DNA from: Argyresthia goedartella
Taxonomy: Eukaryota > Arthropoda > Insecta > Lepidoptera > Argyresthiidae
Reading direction: 5' to 3'
Length of the DNA stretch: 64,000 bases
Assembly: GCA_949825045.1 (NCBI GenBank)
Contig: OX463808.1
Coordinates: 24,365,674 to 24,429,673, forward strand
A program made the position numbers and the translations under genes. The notes under the pieces were generated by a model, which searched no databases, was not told the DNA's origin, and saw only the letters and a program-made list of their open reading frames with translations. Below, piece by piece: positions 21,101-31,100 of this stretch; positions within the stretch are counted from its first letter, which is position 1; each line of letters begins with the position of its first letter.

Positions 21101-23726
21101 TGCTGAGTCAGAACCTTTTTGCAGATGCCACACCACCCTCAGTTCTAATGCGATATAGGTACTTTGGTACCTATGTCCTACCTGTCTCAAGGTGTAATTA
21201 CTTTAACTATAGCTTCTAGTTGTTTCTGAATGTTTATAAGTATTTTTGTTTTCTGCGATGTTATTTTTGTTAAGTGGTACCTATGTTATTTTTTGTTAAG
21301 TATCTGCAATGTTTTGTGTGTGGGTGTGCGCTTATGCAAATAAATAAATAAATAGATAAATAAATAAATAAATAAACTTTGATAACAAGAACATTAACGT
21401 CTTTATGGCGTAGGTACATGACGAAAACCTGACTTAAACATTACACATGTATAAGGGAGTGGTGTGTCGGCAATGAGCGACATCGAACCAACAATTTGGC
21501 AGAAAGTTACAATTCTATAATAAATAAAAGTATACTTAAACAAGAATTAGGTTACCATCAAAAAGCTGTTAAAAGATCTATACTTATCTCTCTTTTTCTT
21601 ATTTTTTATTGTCCCTATGGACATGACGCTACAAATTCTAACAAGCATTAAAATTACAAATTTAGGTAAAAGGTACCCAAGTGAACGAGGAAAACTAGAA
21701 AAGGAAAAAGACCAAATTATTATCTCTGCTCCGATCCAACTTATTCATAGCGAAATAACTGTTGGTCACTTTTTAGAGATATTGAGATTGGATAAATGAA
21801 AATCTAAACTGGTAGATACTTTTCATATGATGCGAAGGATTTTATTAAGGGGATTATTAATTTAATTAAAATGTAATTATACATTACATACGTGTTTTAT
21901 TTTATTCTAACATAATGGGAAACTGATTAATAATTGCCGACTAATCCTAATCAATCTAAGTAATAAAATATGCTTGATCATCTCCATAATAAAGAGTATT
22001 AAATTTGTGCCCGTGACCCGTGGACCCACTGGGCAGATGCACTGGTTGTTCCACAGGGGAAAATAAATTCACCGTGGACCCACCACCGGCATAGAACATT
22101 TTCACGCAGCAGTTGTCCCTATTTTTGACAGGTGATCCTATTTTTTATTTCGTTTCTTCGCCTTTAGTCCACTTCTAATTAATTAATTCTAATAAACCTC
22201 GTTGAACAACCAGTGCATCTGTCCAGTGGATAGACGGGTCAAGTCACGGGCCGAAATTTCCCGCACTATTGACAATTGACCACAAGTCTCATGTTTTAGT
22301 AACTTACTATTGGTCACACCAAGCAGTGTGGCTACGAGGAATATAACTTAATCGTCATCACACTAGAGTGTGACATAATGGTGTGACCACGAGTCCGAAG
22401 CCGACATTTTGTGCCCTAGTGTATCTGAGCCTTGATAAAACGAGCGTTAGTCGCGATGCAAACGCGTGATCCAGTTCCAGTTTCCCCGCAGCTGGCTACT
22501 ACGGGCGAGCACGTTGAACTTGAACGTGCATTTGTATCGCGACAAACCCGCGTTTGTACCGCGGCAAGCGCATGTCAGAAGCGCGATCCATTTGCGTTTG
22601 TATCGATACAGACGCAAATAAGCTCAGATAACGCGCGTAATACATACGCCGTGTACAAAGGCTCTAAATCGATGTCGTACTCACTGCTGCTAGAAGCATA
22701 GTGCGCATCAAGCTCGCTCTGCCTGCTGTCTCGGTTGTCCCGGCTGTCGTGCCGCGCCGTCCGCGCCTCCCCTCCGCCCCGCCGCGCCCACTCTGCGCCC
22801 GCGCTCGCGCCTGCGTAGCTGACGGGCCGGCTGTGACGCTGGATCTGCACCTGGGTGTACTATTGATGGTTGTCTTGGTGGAATACGCACATGTCGAAAA
22901 AAACCGGGTCTGGGTTTAGTAAAATCGCTGCTTCTGCGTTTCCCATGACACTGGTACCTATCTAAGTGACCATGTGAGAACATAGAGGTAACTAAGCAAA
23001 GCAGTAAGCATTGTTAAATGATACCCCTGTTGAACAAGACATAGTTAGTCATGTTTAAATACATATATGAAATGGCAGCAGAGTTACCTGAAGATCTGTG
23101 TGTATTAATAATAATAATAATAAAGTTTTTATTCCAGAAATACAGAGCATTTCCATATAAAAGTATAAAACATTAAAAACTAGGGCAACACATAACATAA
23201 ACATTTTAAAGAGAAGTAAATAAAATAATATTAATTTAGGGAACTAGATTCGGTGCAAACAGACAGTAAATTTTTGATATACCTACTTACATACAATCAT
23301 AATCAATGATTTCTTTATTGCACACAAATCATATAAAAACAGTACTTGCATGGAAACAGTGTATAAAGGCGAGCTTATCTCTAATCAGATCAGATCAGAT
23401 CATTACATTCTATCAATAAGACCTTACCTCAGCCTGTTTTGGTTTGTAGTTTTCGTGACTAGCATATGCATGGTTCTCCTTGATTGTGTAGCTATCCTTC
23501 AGATACTGTTCATCTAAAAATAAAGAAATATAAAATTTTAAAACGACTTTATTCAGCAGAGAGTGGCAAAGTACTTGAACAATTGAATAGGAGTACTTGA
23601 GCTAGTCTTACCAAAAGATTTCTGGTGGCGCGGCATGAGGCGGCAGTAACATATAATAACTAGCAAAACTATAACTCCGCAGATCCCTCCAATAAGCCAA
23701 GATAACCAAACAATTATAAAGCGACC
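15175..23726 (-). CDS. Single-pass membrane protein: transmembrane helix and cytoplasmic tail (last five exons)
   Basis: Exons on the minus strand, in transcript order: 23612-23726, 23428-23513, 22685-22850, 15701-15825, 15175-15306 (stop TAA). Every junction has AG/GT and the phases 0/1/0/1/0 agree across all five, giving 207 residues. Exon 1 encodes a transmembrane helix (FIIVWLSWLIGGICGVIVLL) then Cys/Arg. The tail includes DSYTIKENHAYASHENYKPK, a Gly/Arg-rich low-complexity segment (GC-rich exon 22685-22850) and KVNLSKKYKNRMRSEHAAII. The C-terminus VIVYDQRTAL fits a class I PDZ ligand (T-x-L). This is the layout of Ig/FNIII-type adhesion receptors, but no ectodomain was found, so I give no name. 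A 6.9-kb intron holds the piggyBac element. If the donor at 22684 is skipped, the frame runs on to 22575 as an alternative end. Confidence 0.7.
15505..15690 (+). mobile_element. tRNA-derived SINE, copy 2
   Basis: Contains ctggttcgaatggggagg (B-box) and the family body ctcagggtatcctagtgtgg, ggccagaagcaatata. It lies in the 394-bp intron between the last two exons of the membrane-protein gene, on the opposite strand, and makes up about half of that intron. Confidence 0.8.
15994..16425 (+). repeat. agggttccgtac-type repeat, copy 1
   Basis: Starts tagggttccgtgcccgaagg and ends cttggccggtttttt. Inside are ccgctgtccgtctgtcacc and gctcatttttgctc. The same unit recurs at 29.7, 35.2/37.4, 50.8 (inverted), 54.7 and 60.6 kb. 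It is an abundant noncoding lepidopteran repeat with conserved ends. Confidence 0.8.
16583..16746. repeat. 82-bp tandem duplication
   Basis: Two adjacent 82-bp units (16583-16664 and 16665-16746) differ at one position (ggtacaa versus ggaacaa). Each contains its own short inverted phrases (ccgaaaat / attttcgg). A recent slippage or break-repair duplication inside the membrane-protein intron. Confidence 0.9.
17000..17500 (+). mobile_element. LINE 3' end (end of ORF2 and 3' UTR)
   Basis: In a frame around 17105-17190 the plus strand reads YLWNELPCAIRDSPSIFIFK, the typical tail of jockey-like ORF2 proteins (LWNxLP box). The 3' UTR box follows: tgctggaagaaatctcttgt, tagagataagcttg, and a terminal gtgcaataaaaaaatag. 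The same UTR box occurs reversed at about 23.3 and 27.8 kb. 5'-truncated. Confidence 0.7.
17557..17870. repeat. 64-bp tandem satellite, about five copies
   Basis: Units starting ccgcatcgtagg at 17563, 17627, 17691, 17754 and 17818 (period 63-64 bp). Each contains gtgcactgctcttccactt and gaataaaagctt. Units differ by a few substitutions. It lies within the long intron of the membrane-protein gene. Confidence 0.95.
18014..20521 (+). mobile_element. piggyBac-like transposon with TTAA target duplication
   Basis: A 2508-bp element flanked by TTAA at 18010-18013 and 20522-20525. The ends are inverted repeats: left ccctt-aaaccctaccc and right, read inward, ccctcaatccctaccc (14 of 16 match). The single gene encodes a piggyBac transposase in the same orientation. 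The gene is broken, so the copy is no longer autonomous, although both ends are intact enough that it might still be mobilised in trans. It sits in the largest intron of the minus-strand membrane-protein gene. Confidence 0.92.
18457..20364 (+). pseudogene. piggyBac transposase, frameshifted
   Basis: Starts at the ATG at 18457 (MDEKISRWLHEEDSDDENIP) with the acidic N-terminal region. A shift near 18900 leads to the fold core (FGLYYLSGVLNMNHVTTKDL). Another break near 19335-19390 precedes the first catalytic Asp (TLDEMLLGFRGR) and YIPSKPDKYGIKIVM. The second Asp is in CDNWFTS and the third in GVDLMDQ. A last shift near 19985 leads to the C-terminal Cys-rich zinc domain (CAVCPSRKD, CCMCRIPLCGEHS). 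All domains are present, so this is a complete but inactivated gene with at least three frame breaks. Confidence 0.92.
20745..20990 (+). mobile_element. tRNA-derived SINE, copy 3
   Basis: The best tRNA-like head in the window: agtcggcagtgaccctgcct (A-box half) and cccgggttcgtttcccggtg (B-box). The family body is more diverged (gatacagggaatcctagttt, gggctagatcaatgtgtgta). It starts 220 bp beyond the piggyBac end. It is not a tRNA gene: no cloverleaf closes. Confidence 0.75.
21000..21380 (+). repeat. Repeat remnant ending in (TAAA)n
   Basis: A stretch ending gtgtgcgcttatgcaaataa followed by about 40 bp of TAAA repeats (21338-21377) with one interruption. A poly-TAAA tail after gtgcaaat is typical of LINE 3' ends. 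No coding part was recognised. Confidence 0.45.
22001..22259. mobile_element. MITE candidate, about 50-bp inverted ends
   Basis: The left arm (22001-22051) contains aaatttgtgcccgtgacc and cagatgcactggttgttc. The right arm (22204-22259) carries the reverse complement, gaacaaccagtgcatctg and gtcacgggccgaaattt, with a few differences. The 150-bp centre is noncoding. No clear target duplication. Confidence 0.7.
22440..22660. other. CpG-rich patch with repeated gcgtttgtatcgcg-like phrases
   Basis: Unlike the surrounding AT-rich DNA, this patch is rich in CG and repeats phrases such as gcgtttgtac, cgcgatcc and gcgtttgtatcgatac. It directly follows the GC-rich exon 22685-22850 on the minus strand and shares its open frame, so it may be a diverged extension of that exon or a small repeat. 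Confidence 0.35.
23105..23400 (-). mobile_element. Two adjacent LINE 3' ends
   Basis: On the minus strand, 23110-23170 ends in (ATT)n after ctgtatttctggaataaaaa, a LINE 3' tail. At 23305-23400 the UTR box seen at 17.4 and 27.8 kb appears reversed (agagataagctcgccttta, then tgtgtgcaataaagaaatc). Near 23385 gatca is repeated four times. These lie in the intron just before the receptor tail exons. Confidence 0.5.
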
Positions 23727-23797
23727 CTGAAACGAAATGCATAGTCAGATATCAAAAAATAAATCTTGTCCCAACAAGGGATAGGTATTGATTTTAC

Positions 23798-23844
23798 CTG
23801 TGGAAACATTTCAGTCTTAGGAATTGATGATAAGGGCGTTCCTC
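23798..23844 (-). CDS. Possible juxtamembrane exon of the same membrane protein
   Basis: Directly upstream of the transmembrane exon, 23798-23844 is open in the phase needed (LSSIPKTEMFPQ) and ends at a proper donor GTAAAA. Its acceptor is weak: the only in-phase AG lies behind a TAA with no pyrimidine tract. The true exon may therefore begin differently. Confidence 0.35.
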
Positions 23845-23849
23845 CTTAG

Positions 23850-25109
23850 GTCCTGGCCTGATAACATATCTGACATCATAGCTTAGTATGCACTGGTTAT
23901 GGTATGTACAGTTTAGGCTTAGAATAGAAATAAAAATGGAACTGGATTTATGAAATTATTGAACAAAACAACTTCATTTTGACCTTTTTGAATCATGCGC
24001 GCTGAGGATTTAGTTTTATCTGTTCAGAAACCTTATTTGATTATGAAGTGGCTGCGATAATGGACTTGGATTTCATACTTTTATCGTTCGTTATGTAGGT
24101 AGGTATCGTTTTTTTTCAATGTGTCTAAATAATTTTCTACTAAAACACACCACAGACCTCTCCGAGTTTTATAAATTGATAAGAGTGAACTGATTACGAA
24201 CTGATTATCCGATATTGTAACAGAGCTGTCATTTCCTGCACTAATACGATTCTTTACACGCACGTTATTAATAAAATAAAATTATGTGATATTTGTGTAT
24301 GTCGGAAATAATGTCCTTAACACGTTAAATAACTAACGTTTCATAAATGACTGTAAGGGCTTAATCTAAATCAACACAGAACTTGCTGTTAAAAAATAAT
24401 TATTATTTATTCCTGCTTATTAATTATAATAATTAATATTGTAATATTTGTATTAGTTTACAACCAATTCTTAAAAGAGATCTAAACATCAATCTGTGGG
24501 AGTTTCTTCGCCCTTTTCTCCCACAGTGAACCAATCTAAAGAGGCAAAAATTTACGTTTGCTAAGTATATATAAATATCTAGTTGAATAAAATTATTGAA
24601 TGAAATGGAACGACAAAGACAAATTCGATTGTTGCTGATTTACCCAGTGCAGCATTTATTTATTTTACTTTGCCAATACTTGAATTGAACTAACGTGTGA
24701 AAAGTACGCCACTCGCACCACACGTCTTCATTGGTGCCTAAATACAAGGCTGCCTCCAGAAGCTGACTATCGGTATCGTTGGGCTCATTAGTCCCACGAA
24801 ATTCCCTCTCGTGGCATTGTAAACAGTGACCAGCTGATCCTCATACGTTTCGAATATTTGTTAACAAAGTGTTTACTACTAGTTGTAGTTGAGGGTACTT
24901 CGAGGGTGCATTAACCAACGGATGTCGGACCATATCGTGTCATTGTGTTCTGTGTGTCATTCCGTCTGGAGTTTCGGACGAAGCCCGCGTGTATCTAAAT
25001 GTCAGGAACTGGTTTCAAACTTACGTAAAAAAAGACAGTTATACAAGTACACGGATATTAACTAGCACTTGGTTCGTTGTTGGTGCTCACCTATTGTTTG
25101 GCTTAAAAA
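23850..25109. other. Spacer between membrane-protein exons and phospholipase gene
   Basis: AT-rich. It contains a short hairpin (ctgtgggag at about 24495 with ctcccacag at about 24517). The last few hundred bases should hold the phospholipase promoter and 5' UTR. I could not place a TATA box or initiator with confidence. Confidence 0.4.
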
Positions 25110-28100
25110 ATGACCATTAGGTTATTCTATATCACCTCTTTTATCTACGCCCTCATAATACACGTCTCTCTGGGACTGTCGCCAGTTATCTTGAGTGAGT
25201 ACTCTTTAACTTGTTTTTTACATTCAATAACAATTAAAAAAGATTGTTAAATGGGAATACTGTTCCGCCCCCTTATTGACACTCTGACCAGGTTATCTAA
25301 ATGCAAAAAAAAAACTTAAGTTTTTTTTCCTTGCCGCCCCCTTATCTACACTCCAACTCAGAGCAATATTAAACTTTGTATTGTGACAATTCCTATATCC
25401 CACAGCTAATTTTCCAACAAAGATAAATCAAGAAATGTAACCCTTTTATTCGCCAGTCCCAGGAGATGGTGGCAGCCAGCTTGAAGCTAATCTCAACAAG
25501 ACTGCAGCCCCTCACTACATATGCGCTAAGACTTCTACTGGTTACTTCAACATCTGGCTGAACCTCGAATTGCTTGTTCCCTTTGTCATTGACTGTTTTG
25601 TGGACAATACACGGCTCATCTATAACAATGTCACCCGCACAACCCATAGTCCACCAGGAGTCGACATCAGGGTACCAGGGTGGGGAACGACAGAGCCAGT
25701 TGAATGGCTCGACCCCTCACATGAAAAGACTGGAGCCTATTTCAATAGTATTGCTGATGGGCTTGTCAAAATTGGTTATGTAAGAAACTTGTCTATCAGA
25801 GGGGCACCATATGACTTTAGAAAAGCACCAAGTGAGTACACATCAATAGTAAATTGATAATGTAAGTCTCAACCACTACAAAAAAATAAATAATAGCCCA
25901 CCAGCCACACATAAGTTGTTTGGGCAATGTTGGTATTCTATTGGTATTCTGCATTCTTTATATAATTGTCCTAAATCTAGGAAACCTTTACATATTCATT
26001 CAGGTGTGTAAATATCACAGGCACATTTATTCACCTACATAAAACTTCAATATCTTTTTTAATCCATAGATGAAAACGCCGACTTCTTCACGAAGCTCAA
26101 GCTCCTAGTAGAAGAGACATACACCACAAACAAAAATACAGCTGTCACGATCATTGTGCACAGCATGGGTGGTGCCATGGCGCAGCACTTCCTGACGCTG
26201 CAAAGCCAGAAGTGGAAGGACCAATATATACGAAGGTTGATCTCTCTGTCTACTCCATGGGGTGGAGCTGTGAAGGCTTTGAAGGTGTTTGCTATTGGTA
26301 AGTTATTCTAATAATCAATGTAATAGACTGCCCATCACTCACATGGATTTTATTTCAAATAAATAAGTGCTGATTAATGAGAATGATACAAATTATAAAT
26401 ACATGTCTGTGACAGTTACTAGTACCATAGATCATTTTATATTTTTGTTATCTGCATAACTCTTGTTATGAATTGACTGTACTCATCTAGATATTTAAGG
26501 TACAGTATAAATAGGTATTGTGTACAGATATAAAATTTGCTTTGAGATAAATCGTCGGTTTTTAGAGCAGTTTTCGATTATTGCAGAAAACATACTGTCA
26601 TTCTCTGCACAAACCTATACAAACTAGTTTAAAAAAGTTATGTCAAAGTTAATAATCAATCCAAAATAAGCTTTACCTCATTGCATTATTATTATTTTCG
26701 GATTGTTGATACGGGGCTTTAGCTTTTTTGCCCTTAAAATAAAACTTTATTTAGTTAGTTAATGAATCTAGCTACTGCCGGATGAAATCGGATATATTCA
26801 TAACAAGTAATTTTTAAGAATTTCAAGTAGTTGATATTGTTTCATGACATAAAAAAAAGCCTCAGAAATCCACGTCAACAATCAGATAATGATTATAATG
26901 CCATTGCAGGCAAAGCTTATTTTGGATTTATTTTCAACCGACTTCAAAAAGGAGGAGGTTGTCAATTTGTCTGTTTTTTTGTGTGTTTGTTACGCGATTA
27001 CTCCGTCAATCATGAACCGATTTTGGTGATTCTTCTTTTGATTGGTAGGTCATACTTCAGAGGTGGTCTCATACAAATTTTATCAAAATTGATTGAGCGC
27101 TTTTTGAAAAAATCAACAAATACAAAAAAAAATACCAAGATGACGTTTTGGTTTGCGGTTCCGTCCAGCAAATGTTTTGATGAGGACTTTTCATATACAC
27201 AGACTTCATTCGCATCCAGACCAGGGAGGAAAAAATAGGGTTTAAACTTGAAGTCGGTTTTTTGAAGTTTTTAAATTCATGAATTATTAATTTAAAAGTT
27301 CTTGTAGAGAAGGACTGTAGTAATAATTCGTTTACTGTATTCGGCAATAACACGAGAAAAAAAAAGAGAAAAAAAATACTTTTCTGAAAATAATTCCCAA
27401 ATGAGATCCTACCTAACTCACCAACACCATTAACTCGCTAGGTTGAACGTCAGACATAACCGTAATAGGTATGAAAAATATGTATGTATGAAAAAAATAT
27501 ATATTTTATAAAACGCAACGTATATTAGACGCATGTATGTAAACCATGCAATATTGACCCCTTGACCTGCCTTGACTGACCCAGATATTGATTTTATCGT
27601 TCTCCATGACGTACTTTACAAGTACAAATACGCTTTGACGGCAGAAGGCAGCTTATAGATAAGCAAGAACCTTGGTAATTGATTAAAAATATTTATAAGA
27701 TGTTTTGGAGAATAATAACAAACAGAGAATGAATGTTAAAATTACTTTCATATATTCATATTCTTTATTGCACAGAAAACATAGACAAACAAACAGTTAC
27801 AATTAATTTTATAGGCAAAGGCAAGCTTATCTCTAAAAAGATATTTCTTCCAGCAAACCTAGGCAAGACAGGAGTGTTTATGAAACAGGACAGTCCTAGT
27901 GCGCAATAAAACTGTATACATACAGTTTTATTGCGCACTATTTCTTATATTTATTAATGACCTCACGACACGACTAGCAAATGGCAAACTTATTACCTTT
28001 GCAGACGACACAGCGCTGATATTCCATGGGGATACTTGGGAGGAGGCGTTTGGTTTTACTCAATTGGGTTTCGACGAAGTGTATTCCTGGCTTAATGTGG

Positions 28101-31100
28101 ACAAAACGAAATTTATGCCATTCTCACTTAGATGTATACCATCTGGAATCATTGATAACTATCCAATTAGAGCTCATTCTTGCTACTCAACCTTCCCCTG
28201 TTCTTGCAGCCACTTAAGCCTATCATTAAATATCAAATACCTGGGTGTAATAATTGATAATACCCTTCGTTTCAATCTACATCTTGATCTTATATCTTTC
28301 AGGACTCGCAAACTCATATACATTTTTAAAAACCTTCGGCATGTTGCTGAAAAAAAATGTCATCAAAATGGTATATCAACTGACACAACGCTGTCAGTCA
28401 GTTATATCCTACTGTATCACTTTTTGGGGGGGAACAAATAAAACAAACCTATTAAAACTTGAAAGAGCCCAACGCTCAGTTCTTAAGGTAAGTCTGTCCC
28501 TACCATTCCTATTTCCCACACAACAACTCTATCCATTGGCTGATGTTCTGTCCGTCAGACAACTATTTATTCTGAACACCATATTGAAACAACACTCTTT
28601 AATAAGCTACGATCCAGCACTCTATGCCTCCAAACGACGCAATTACAAGGTCTGTAATTGGCGCACCACTTGTGGTCTACCGACTTCTCTCATAGATTTT
28701 TTGGCTTTTTAGGAGAGTACCTCTACTAAATAAGAAAATTTAAATATACTGTCTTACAAAATACGAATGTAAAGGAGTACTAACAGTGTGGCTAAAATCA
28801 CTAAGCTATGAGGACACTGAAAGTTTTCTGTCAATCATCTCCTGATGATCTTACAAGGTCTGTAATTGGCGCACCACTTGTGGTCTACCGACTTCTCTCA
28901 TAGATTTTTTGGCTTTTTAGGAGAGTACCTCTACTAAATAAGAAAATTTAAATATACTGTCTTACAAAATACGAATGTAAAGGAGTACTAACAGCGTGGC
29001 TAAAATCACTAAGCTATGAGGACACTGAAAGTTTTCTGTCAATCATCTCCTGATGATCTCCCCCTGTCCTTCCACACACACACCCACACACCCTCACACA
29101 CACCCACACACACACCCACACACACACCCACACACTCCCACACACCCACATACACATACCCACTCTCACACACACAAGCGCACACACACACTCACACACT
29201 CACCTCAAACACACCTCACTTACACACACTTCCAATCTCTGACACTCCACACCATTACACTTTCTTACAAAGAAGGAGCACCTTAAGTCTGGACGCCATC
29301 TCAAGACGGTCCAGCAAGCAGCAACTCCATCTGAGAGCGCAGCAAGTCAAGGCAATTCCAAGGAAATTCCTTGAACTCAACTAACTCACATGCGATGGTG
29401 TTGAAATCAAGTTGGCTGCTGGACGAGGACATGGTGGCGGCCTCCCGAAGCTCCTTCTCATATTGAGACATCCTTGAGTTAAAAGTGGTGGCAATCTTCT
29501 CCATTTTTTTGTTTAACTTTGTGTAGAGGTCCATAGTGAAGTGAAGTTTGATTTCCAGGTATGTTTGCAAGATTATTTATGATTACCTAGTATTGTTGGG
29601 GGTCCAGGCCTAGTTTTATAATATAATTAGTGACATTAATGTATTAAATACATTATTAAAATGTATTATTAAAATGTATTATTAAAATTAATTTAAAATT
29701 GGGAGTTAATTTTTAGGGTTCCGTACCCGAAGGGTTCCAAACGGGACCCTATTACTAAGACTTCGCTGTCCGTCCGTCCGTCTGTCACCAAGCTGTATCT
29801 CAAGAACCTAGCTAGCTAGAGAGTTGAAATTTTCACAGATTATGTATTTCTGTTACCGCTATAACAACAAATACTAAAAAACACGATAAAAGAAATATTT
29901 AAGGGGGCTCCCATACAACAATTCTTTCAATACCACATACAAACTTATGGATGCACCTGGTTACGTACATGGAGTGTGAAAGTAACCGCACCAATAACTT
30001 TGTAAACAATATTTTGCTGTGTAAAATCCAAACTATTCACTCCACACCATCGCTTCCATTGAACGGTGGTACGGAACCCTTCGTGCGCGATTTAGACTCG
30101 CACTTGACCGGTTTTTATAATGTTGCTTGGTAGGCTACCCTCCAAAAAAAAACTTCTGTGCCATACCATGTGTAAAGCAAGTTGCTAATGACAATGCTTA
30201 TCCAATGAGCAAGCCTATGTATATGAACCTTTATGATAGAATAATTGTACCAGACATTTTACAGCCGCTGAATGAATATATTCTGTTTGAACCACAGATA
30301 CAATATGGTTTAAACACAACCTAAGTACAACATGTTCAATCTACTGGGTACGTTTGGGAGTATGAGTGCATGTAGACCTGAAGGGGTTGATCTGCAGCTA
30401 TTCTTGCCTGTCATCCATGTTCAGACTTAACATAACCGTGTTGTATTTAAACTGTATTTGGCTGTCAAAAGTCTGGTGCAAGTCGGCCGAATTGTCATAT
30501 ATAAATAACTAGTGGCTCAGTGAGCTGTAGACCTCACGAGTGACACTTTATTTTAATAACACATACAAACTTATGAATGCACCTGGTTACGTAGGGGAAG
30601 ATTTATCTATGAAAATCACTCGTGGTATTACCAAATTCATGGTCAGTTACATATAACAAAATAAGCCGTTTGCTTGCTTGGCATCTGGTTTGGTGCCGAT
30701 TTACCGTTGAAAGTTTGTATCATTTAACGTGACGACGAATTTTGGAAGACAAAAATGGAACCGCCGACCAAAAAATAATTTTGTGAAAAATTTAAGAACG
30801 CGCTAAATGCATTAATGCATTCCGCCATTGTTTATTTACCTTTTCGTTGGTTGACCTAGTGATAATGAGAGTTCAACTTGAGATAATATTGTAACAGACG
30901 AGGATGAGAAGTGAAAAATATATATTGACATCGGACTTATCTAAGGTCAAAGTAATTATGATTCACTGTGGCAATACTTTTGTGTTCCAGTATGACCCTA
31001 AATACTTATAATAGGTTGGACACTGTAACCCCTGAGGTACAGAGTTATTTGCTAGATGATTGTTACGCACCTGGCCGTGTGAAATTAAAGGTATATGCCA

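Noticed and set aside
22432..22919. Plus-strand frames over the GC-rich exon
   Set aside because: The minus strand gives an exon with matching phases to four others; the plus-strand frames are shadows.
26831..27353. Open frames of 94-135 codons at 26.8-27.35 kb
   Set aside because: They run across a known-type short repeat with inverted ends and show no protein-like composition beyond it.
29016..29384. Long open frames over the CA-rich tract (both strands)
   Set aside because: They are low-complexity translations of a microsatellite (His/Thr/Pro or Cys/Val runs) without domain or splice support.
29951..30133. 60-codon frame shared with 50661-50948
   Set aside because: Both copies fall inside the agggttccgtac repeat. 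The shared peptide reflects copy identity of a noncoding repeat, not a conserved gene.
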